From contig NZ_FXTJ01000003.1 in assembly GCF_900182545.1 (NCBI RefSeq), forward strand, positions 248,001 to 312,000: a stretch of 64,000 nt of DNA, given 5' to 3'. The stretch is from Geodermatophilus aquaeductus (GTDB lineage: Bacteria; Actinomycetota; Actinomycetes; Mycobacteriales; Geodermatophilaceae). Every line of letters begins with the position of its first letter. The stretch's first letter is position 1. Made by a program: the position numbers and the translations under genes. The notes beneath the pieces were generated by a model. That model was not told where the DNA came from and searched no databases. It worked only from the letters and a program-made list of their open reading frames with translations. Below, piece after piece: positions 58,766-64,000 of this stretch.

Positions 58766-60565
58766 GTGCGCGAGTACAGCGTCCCGGCGACGACCGAGGT
58801 GGGGCCGTCCGAGGCACTCACCGACATGCTGGCCGAGAACGTGGCCGAGCACGGCGACGAGGTGGGCCTGCGCATCCAGCGGGACGGCCGCTGGGAGGAC
58901 GTCACCTGGCGGGAGTTCGGCGAGCAGGTCGCGGGGGTGGCCAAGGGCCTCGTGGCCGCGGGCGTGCAGGCCGGCGACCGCGTCGCCCTGCAGGCCAAGA
59001 CCCGCTACGAGTGGACCGTCATCGACTACGCCATCTGGACGGCCGGCGCCGTCACGGTCCCGGTGTACGAGACCTCCAGCCCCGACCAGGTCGCCTGGAT
59101 CCTGTCCGACTCCGGCGCGGTCGCCGCGATCGTCGAGAAGGCCGAGCACGCCACCGCGGTCGACTCGGTGCGCGACCAGGCCCCCGACCTCGGCCCCCTC
59201 TACGTCATCGAGGACGACGCCGTCGGCACGCTGACCGCCGCGGGCGCCGGCGTCCCCGACAGCGAGCTCGAGGCCCGCCGGGCGACGCTGGGCGCCGACA
59301 GCGTGGCCACGCTCATCTACACCTCGGGCACGACCGGCCGCCCCAAGGGCTGCGAGCTGACCCACGGCAACTTCCTGTTCGAGGTCGGCAACGGCATGAG
59401 CCTGCTCGACCGGTTCATGAACGTGCAGGGCTCGCTGCTGCTGTTCATCCCGCTGGCGCACGTGCTGGCCCGCGTCATGCAGGTCGGCGCGGTCAAGACC
59501 CGCACCGTCATCGGCCACACGCCCGACGTGAAGAACCTGGTCGAGGACCTCGGCGCGTTCAGGCCGACCTTCGTCCTCGCCGTCCCGCGGGTGTTCGAGA
59601 AGGTCTTCAACCAGGCCAAGGCGAAGGCCGAGGGCGAGAGCCCGGTCAAGGGGAAGATCTTCGACCGGGCCGCCGCGGTGGCCATCGCCTGGTCGCGGGC
59701 ACAGGACACCGGCGGCGCCGGCCTGGCGCTGCGCGCCCAGCACGCGTTGTTCGACCGGCTCGTCTACAGCAAGCTGCGCGCCGCGCTCGGTGGCCGCTGC
59801 CTGGGCGCCATCTCCGGCGGCGCCCCGCTCGGCGACCGGCTGGGCCACTTCTTCCGCGGCGCCGGCGTCACCGTCTTCGAGGGCTACGGCCTCACCGAGA
59901 CCACCGCGGCCGCGTCGGTCAACCACGACCGCGCGCTGCGGATCGGCACCGTCGGCCGCCCGCTGCCCGGGGTCGGCTTCCGCATCGCCGACGACGGCGA
60001 GATCCTCATCCGCGGCGGCGTCGTCATGCGCGGCTACTGGAGGAACGAGCAGGCCACCGCCGAGGCCATCGACGCCGACGGCTGGTTCCACACCGGCGAC
60101 ATCGGCGAGATCGACGCCGACGGCTTCACCCGGATCACCGGCCGCAAGAAGGAGATCCTGGTGACCGCGGGCGGCAAGAACGTCGCCCCCGCCGTGCTCG
60201 AGGACCGGCTGCGCGCCCACCGGCTGGTCAGCCAGTGCATCGTCGTCGGTGACCAGCGGCCGTTCATCGCCGCGCTGATCACCCTCGACGAGGAGGCGCT
60301 GCCGGGCTGGCTGGAGAGCAAGGGGAAGCCGGCCGGCACCCCGCTCGCCCAGCTGGTCGACGACCCCGACGTGAAGGCCGAGATCGACGCCGCCGTCGCC
60401 GACGCCAACCGGGCGGTGTCCCAGGCCGAGGCGATCAAGAAGTACCGCGTCCTCACCACGGACTTCACCGAGGACAACGGGATGCTCACCCCGAGCCTGA
60501 AGCTCAAGCGCTCGGTGGTCATGAAGGAGTTCGACACCGAGGTCGAGGCGCTCTACAGCCGCTGA
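58766..60565 (+). CDS. Long-chain fatty-acid-CoA ligase (FadD15-like)
   Basis: This 599-residue ANL adenylating enzyme has TLIYTSGTTGRPKGCELTHG (P-loop), FEGYGLTETTAAASVN, GWFHTGDIGEIDADGF, the hinge ITGRKKEILVTAGGKNVAPA and the C-terminal lysine region LTPSLKLKRSVVMKEF. It activates long-chain fatty acids to acyl-AMP and then acyl-CoA. In mycobacteria fadD15 (Rv2187) holds the same place beside pimB. GTG 58766 has GGAGGAGGAGG upstream. It diverges from the SRPBCC operon. Confidence 0.95.
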   Translation: MREYSVPATTEVGPSEALTDMLAENVAEHGDEVGLRIQRDGRWEDVTWREFGEQVAGVAKGLVAAGVQAGDRVALQAKTRYEWTVIDYAIWTAGAVTVPVYETSSPDQVAWILSDSGAVAAIVEKAEHATAVDSVRDQAPDLGPLYVIEDDAVGTLTAAGAGVPDSELEARRATLGADSVATLIYTSGTTGRPKGCELTHGNFLFEVGNGMSLLDRFMNVQGSLLLFIPLAHVLARVMQVGAVKTRTVIGHTPDVKNLVEDLGAFRPTFVLAVPRVFEKVFNQAKAKAEGESPVKGKIFDRAAAVAIAWSRAQDTGGAGLALRAQHALFDRLVYSKLRAALGGRCLGAISGGAPLGDRLGHFFRGAGVTVFEGYGLTETTAAASVNHDRALRIGTVGRPLPGVGFRIADDGEILIRGGVVMRGYWRNEQATAEAIDADGWFHTGDIGEIDADGFTRITGRKKEILVTAGGKNVAPAVLEDRLRAHRLVSQCIVVGDQRPFIAALITLDEEALPGWLESKGKPAGTPLAQLVDDPDVKAEIDAAVADANRAVSQAEAIKKYRVLTTDFTEDNGMLTPSLKLKRSVVMKEFDTEVEALYSR

Positions 60566-60576
60566 GCCCGGCTCCC

Positions 60577-60610
60577 GAGCCCCGTCCCGCCGTCGTGCGG
60601 GGCGGGGCTC
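60577..60610. terminator. Hairpin between convergent acyl-CoA ligase and pimB genes
   Basis: GAGCCCCGTCCCGC and GCGGGGCGGGGCTC form a 14-bp stem with one mismatch around a 6-nt loop. It lies in the 52-bp gap between two stops and can serve both directions. Confidence 0.75.
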
Positions 60611-60617
60611 GCTGCCG

Positions 60618-61745
60618 TCAGGGGTCGAGCAGGGCGGCGAGGTCGGCGGCGATCGTCGTCCACGACCAGCGCTCCTCCACCCAGGCCCGGCCGGCAGCGC
60701 CCATGGCGCGGGCGCGGGCGGGGTCGTCGAGCAGCGCGGTGACGGCGGCGGCCACGGCCTCCGCGGAGCGCGGGTCGCGCACCACCGTGCCGGTCTCGCC
60801 GTCGCGGACCGCCTCCGGCGCCCCGCCCGAGGTGCCCGCCACCACCGGCAGGCCGACCGCGGCCGCCTCGAGGTAGACCATGCCGAGGCCCTCGACGTCG
60901 AGCCCGCCGCGGCGGGTGCGGCAGGGCATGGCGAACACGTCGCCGGCCGCGTAGTGCTCGGGCAGCTGCGCCGGGGGCACCGGGCCGGTGAACACCACCG
61001 AGTCGCCCACCCCCCGGTCGGCCACCGCGCGGCGCAGCCGGGCCTCGTCCGGCCCGCCACCGACCAGCAGAAGCCGCGCGCCCGGGTGCCGGGCGAGCAC
61101 CCGCGGCCAGGCCGCCACGAGGACGTCCTGCCCCTTGCGCGGCACCAGCCGGGACACGCAGACGACGACCGGCGTCTCCCCCAGCCCGTAGCGCCGGCGC
61201 ACCGCGGTCCCGTCGGCCGACGGGGTGAACCGGTCGACGTCGACCCCCGGCGACAGCTGGGCCAGCCGCGTGCGCCCGCCCAGCGCCGGCTCCAGGCGGC
61301 TGCGGGTGTAGTCGCTGATGTAGGTGACGACGTCGAGGCCGCCGGCGATGCGGCGCATGAGCTGCCGGGCGCCGGGCAGCGCGACCCAGCCCGTCTCGTG
61401 GCCGTGCGTGGCCCCCACCAGCCGGCGCACACCGGCCGCCCGCAGCGCCGGCGCGATGAGGCCCAGCGGCGCGGCCGCGCCGAAGAAGGCGGTGTCGCAG
61501 CCGTGCTCGGCGGCCAGCGCCACGGCGGCGCGGGAGGTGGCCGGGGTGGGCAGCAGCATCGCCGTGCGCTGCCGGACCACCGGGTAGGGCACCTGCGCGT
61601 CGTACCGCTCCCAGCCCGGCGAGCGGGACGCCAGCACGACCAGCGACTCGGGCGGGCGGCGCTCCAGCAGGGCCGCCACGAAGGTCTGGATGCCGCCCTG
61701 CCGCGGCGGGAAGTCGTTGGTGACGACGAGGGTGTGGCCGCTCAC
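60618..61745 (-). CDS. pimB: GT4 mannosyltransferase, PimB-like
   Basis: This 375-residue GT-B glycosyltransferase begins VVTNDFPPRQGGIQTFVAAL. It shows ISDYTRSRLEPAL, LSPGVDVDRFTP, VVCVSRLVPRKGQDVLVAAW and the EX7E segment EGLGMVYLEAAAVGLPVVAG. These match PimB' (Rv2188c), which adds the second mannose to phosphatidylinositol monomannoside on the inner membrane face. The acceptor here is inferred from position and motifs. GTG 61745 overlaps the stop of the M48 gene (GTGA). Confidence 0.9.
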   Translation of the reverse strand: MSGHTLVVTNDFPPRQGGIQTFVAALLERRPPESLVVLASRSPGWERYDAQVPYPVVRQRTAMLLPTPATSRAAVALAAEHGCDTAFFGAAAPLGLIAPALRAAGVRRLVGATHGHETGWVALPGARQLMRRIAGGLDVVTYISDYTRSRLEPALGGRTRLAQLSPGVDVDRFTPSADGTAVRRRYGLGETPVVVCVSRLVPRKGQDVLVAAWPRVLARHPGARLLLVGGGPDEARLRRAVADRGVGDSVVFTGPVPPAQLPEHYAAGDVFAMPCRTRRGGLDVEGLGMVYLEAAAVGLPVVAGTSGGAPEAVRDGETGTVVRDPRSAEAVAAAVTALLDDPARARAMGAAGRAWVEERWSWTTIAADLAALLDP

Positions 61746-63022
61746 CGGTCGTCCAGCCGCAGCCAGTCCTCCGCCATGGCGATCCGCTGCGCCGCCGTCG
61801 GGTGCGAGCCGAACCACCACTGCCACGGCACCGGGGGGCTCGGGTCGGAGACGTTGGTCTCGGCCAGCCGGCGCTGCATCTCCTCGAACGCCGCCGCGTC
61901 GTCGGTGAGGTCGAGCGCGTGCAGGTCCGCCCGGGCCTCGACGTGCCGCGAGACGAGGTTCTGCACCGGCGTGGACACCAGCGTGCCGAGAGCCACCAGC
62001 AGCATCACCAGCGGCACCACGCGCGGGTCGCCCGCGGAGTCCGCGCCCGCCCGGCGCAGCAGCGGCGTCCAGCCGAGCAGCCAGCCGAGCAGGGCCACGG
62101 CACCGGCCGCCCCGAGGGCGCCGATCAGCGTGCCGGTGAGGACGTCGTCGGTGGCCACGTGGCCGAGCTCGTGGGCGACGATCGACTCGATCTCGTCGTC
62201 GGGGACGTCGCTGAGCAGCGTGTCGTACAGGACCACCCGCCGGGTGGAGCCGAACCCGGAGACGTAGGCGTTGAGCGCGGTCGTCCGGCGGGAGGCGTCG
62301 GCCACGAGGACGTCCTCGACCGGTGTGCCGCTCTCCTCGGCGAGCTCGAGCAGGTCGGTGCGCAGCTGCCCGGCCGCCAGCGGGGTGAAGCTGTTGAACG
62401 CCGGCTCGATGACCACCGGGTAGAGGAAGGAGCCCACCACCACCAGCGCGGCCGCGCCGCCGGCGGCCCAGGCCCACCAGGTGCGCGGCGCACGGCGGGC
62501 GAGGGCCACCAGCGCGAGCAGGCCGAGCGCGGTGAGCCCGGCGTCGATGGCGGTGGAGACGGCGACGTCGCGCAGCCACAGCGGCCACGAGCGGGTCGAC
62601 AGCCCGTAGCGGTGGCGCACCACCTCGCCGTAGGCCGAGATCGGCAGCGTCGCCAGCCGGCCGACGACGACCAACGCGACGGTGCCCAGCAGCACCGTGA
62701 GCGGCCAGCGCTGCCCCACCGGGCGGCCGAGCGCCGCGACGAGCCGGCTGCCCAGCCGGGTGAGCCCGAACAGCGCCGACACGGCCAGCCCGAGCAGCAG
62801 GTTGGCCAGCGACGCCGGGCGGATGTCGGCGGCGAGCGCCTCGGCCCGGGCGACGACGGCGGCGGGCAGGCCGGCGTCGTCGCTCACCGGGGCGGCTCCG
62901 CCGGGCGGGGTGGGCAGCAGGCTCCACGGCGTGCGGACGGCGATGACCACCACGAGCGCCACGCCGAGCACGGCCGCGACCAGGAGGGCGGCGCGAGCAC
63001 TCCCCCGGCCCGCCGCGCTCAC
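61742..63022 (-). CDS. M48 (Ste24/HtpX-like) membrane metalloprotease
   Basis: This 426-residue protein has an N-terminal anchor, several helices (an M48_N-type region with LYPVVIEPAFNSFTPL), and the zinc motif in IESIVAHELGHVATDD (HExxH). A third ligand Glu follows in SRHVEARADLHAL. It resembles CAAX-protease-like Ste24 enzymes of actinobacteria; substrates are unknown. GTG 63022 follows a TAGGAT hexamer (minus strand, 63030-63035) by 7 nt, so the M48-pimB pair probably has a leaderless mRNA. Confidence 0.92.
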   Translation of the reverse strand: MSAAGRGSARAALLVAAVLGVALVVVIAVRTPWSLLPTPPGGAAPVSDDAGLPAAVVARAEALAADIRPASLANLLLGLAVSALFGLTRLGSRLVAALGRPVGQRWPLTVLLGTVALVVVGRLATLPISAYGEVVRHRYGLSTRSWPLWLRDVAVSTAIDAGLTALGLLALVALARRAPRTWWAWAAGGAAALVVVGSFLYPVVIEPAFNSFTPLAAGQLRTDLLELAEESGTPVEDVLVADASRRTTALNAYVSGFGSTRRVVLYDTLLSDVPDDEIESIVAHELGHVATDDVLTGTLIGALGAAGAVALLGWLLGWTPLLRRAGADSAGDPRVVPLVMLLVALGTLVSTPVQNLVSRHVEARADLHALDLTDDAAAFEEMQRRLAETNVSDPSPPVPWQWWFGSHPTAAQRIAMAEDWLRLDDR

Positions 63023-63081
63023 CCGGCCGATCCTAGGCGGCCCGGTCCGGGCCCCGGCCGGCCGCCGAGGACGGGACGCAG

Positions 63082-63114
63082 CAGGGCCGGTGACCCGAGG
63101 GGTCACCGGCCCTG
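63082..63114 (-). terminator. Terminator hairpin after the NlpC/P60 gene
   Basis: CAGGGCCGGTGACC pairs perfectly with GGTCACCGGCCCTG around a 5-nt loop. It lies 18 bp after the stop of the leftward NlpC/P60 gene and before the M48 promoter. It therefore separates the two transcription units. Confidence 0.75.
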
Positions 63115-63132
63115 TCGCGCGGCCCTGTGGGG

Positions 63133-64000
63133 TCAGGCGATGCGGCGCATGGCGGTGACGCCGCCCATGGAGTCGACCGACACGACCTTGACCGGCTGGC
63201 CGGAGGTCGACGCGTGCACCATCTGGCCGTTGCCGATGTACATCGAGACGTGGCTGACCGGGCTGTAGTAGAAGATCAGGTCGCCCGGCTGCAGGTCCGC
63301 CCTCGAGACGGCGGTGCCCATCCGCGACTGCATGCTGCTGGAGTGCGGGAGGCTGATCCCGGCCGCCGCGTAGGCGTACTGGGTCAGGCCCGAGCAGTCG
63401 AAGGCGTTGGGTCCGCCGGCGCCCCACACGTAGGGGTCGCCGACCTGGGCCAGCGCCGTCTGCACGGCGGTCTGGGCCGCGCCGCTGCCACCGCTGCCGG
63501 CGGAGGGCGCCGGCGCCGGGGCGGGGGCCGCGGCGCGGGTGGCCGGGGGCGCGGGGGCGCTGGAGCCCGTCGGAGCCGTCGTCCCGGACGCCCCGGCGGC
63601 TGCCTCGGCCTCCGCGGCGGCGGCGGCCAGACCGGCCTCCTGCGCGGCCTGGGCCGCCTGCCGCTCGGCCTCGGTCAGCGCGGCGACCTGCGCCTGGTAG
63701 TCGGCGATGTCGCTCTCGAGCCGATCCTCCTGGGCGCTGAGGTCGTCGAGGGTGCGCTGCGCCTCGGCCTCGGCGGCGTCGGCGTCGGCCTGGGCCTGCT
63801 GCGCGGCGGCTGCCGCCTGCGAGACCTCGTCGAGCACGGAGGTGGTGTGTCCGGCGATCTGGTCGAGCGTGGCCAGCGAGCTGACGAAGTCCTCGGCGGA
63901 GTCGCTGCTCATCAGCAGGTCGAGCCCGGCGAAGGTGTCGCTGTGCCCGCCGGTGTAGGCGCTGCGAGCGACCTGGCGGATCTGGCCGTCGAGGTCCTGC
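63133..64000 (-). CDS. NlpC/P60 peptidoglycan endopeptidase (5' end outside window)
   Basis: At least 289 residues of a RipA-like cell-wall hydrolase are present. The visible N-terminal part is a long coiled coil (QIRQVARSAYTGG, SSLATLDQIAGHTTSVLDEV, then Ala/Glu/Gln-rich helices). A Pro/Ala/Ser linker and a C-terminal NlpC/P60 domain follow. The catalytic Cys is in NAFDCSGLTQYAY and the His in SPVSHVSMYIGNG, with a further polar His in GQMVHAS. It cuts peptide stems in peptidoglycan. The frame runs past the window edge, so the signal peptide and start are missing. It corresponds to mycobacterial Rv2190c by gene order. Confidence 0.93.
   Translation of the reverse strand, partial: QDLDGQIRQVARSAYTGGHSDTFAGLDLLMSSDSAEDFVSSLATLDQIAGHTTSVLDEVSQAAAAAQQAQADADAAEAEAQRTLDDLSAQEDRLESDIADYQAQVAALTEAERQAAQAAQEAGLAAAAAEAEAAAGASGTTAPTGSSAPAPPATRAAAPAPAPAPSAGSGGSGAAQTAVQTALAQVGDPYVWGAGGPNAFDCSGLTQYAYAAAGISLPHSSSMQSRMGTAVSRADLQPGDLIFYYSPVSHVSMYIGNGQMVHASTSGQPVKVVSVDSMGGVTAMRRIA

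Overview
This 64 kb window has very high G+C. Genes are packed tightly, with frequent GTG starts and four-base GTGA/ATGA stop-start overlaps. These traits point to an actinobacterial chromosome. LexA boxes of the TCGAAC-N4-GTTCGA type, a carotenoid pathway split over two operons and a chemoreceptor fit a pigmented, soil-type member of the Geodermatophilaceae (Geodermatophilus, Blastococcus or Modestobacter); that family-level placement is inferred from gene content and style, not from a search. I see no rRNA, tRNA, CRISPR array, transposase or phage gene.

Layout. 1-5.7 kb: a DUF58 gene (cut by the window edge) and a TgpA-like transglutaminase, then a DUF3040 membrane protein and SOS-regulated DNA polymerase IV. 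5.8-8.5 kb: an operon of a GAD-repeat peptide, a JmjC/cupin oxygenase and a thioredoxin-fold ferredoxin; this is the most unusual locus in the window. 8.5-11 kb: a phosphodiesterase, a methyltransferase and a VOC protein. 11-15.8 kb: a LexA-box operon DUF6504 - HEPN - dnaE2. 15.9-20.6 kb: a rightward operon YbaK - GNAT - CrtO/CrtD-like oxidoreductase - CruF - glycosyltransferase for carotenoid tailoring. 20.7-29.2 kb: flavin reductase, PfkB kinase, CDP-alcohol phosphatidyltransferase, a lipase-like hydrolase, an ArsR-SRPBCC fusion, a secreted protein, an ABC exporter operon and a VapBC pair. 29.3-33 kb: lineage-specific genes including an EDP-repeat coiled-coil protein and a Calx-beta/delta-60 lipoprotein. 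33-37.7 kb: metF, then idsA - crtI - crtB, which make the carotenoid backbone. 37.8-44.6 kb: an Rv2175c-type DNA-binding protein, an amidohydrolase, glyA under a ZTP riboswitch, a PASTA Ser/Thr kinase and endonuclease IV. 44.6-47 kb: a DUF559 gene bracketed by two 63-bp palindromes, and a secreted subtilase. 47-51 kb: threonine aldolase, class II DAHP synthase, phosphofructokinase and a thioesterase. 51-54 kb: a chemoreceptor and an RNase AS-type exonuclease. 54-64 kb: an acyltransferase, a membrane protein, ROK glucokinase, a CxxCxxC protein, an ArsA-like protein, an SRPBCC protein, an acyl-CoA ligase, PimB-like mannosyltransferase, an M48 protease and an NlpC/P60 endopeptidase (cut by the window edge).

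The order DUF3040, metF, idsA, Rv2175c-like, Ser/Thr kinase, aroG, RNase AS, acyltransferase, membrane protein, ArsA-like, SRPBCC, fadD, pimB, NlpC/P60 matches, from memory, Mycobacterium tuberculosis Rv2169c to Rv2190c. The window is therefore a conserved actinobacterial cell-envelope block into which carotenoid, repair, toxin-antitoxin and lineage-specific genes have been inserted. Many genes have a -10-like hexamer (TANNNT or CAGGAT) ending 6-8 nt before the start codon, which suggests widespread leaderless mRNAs. Convergent gene pairs are separated by strong palindromes, several of them related to each other.
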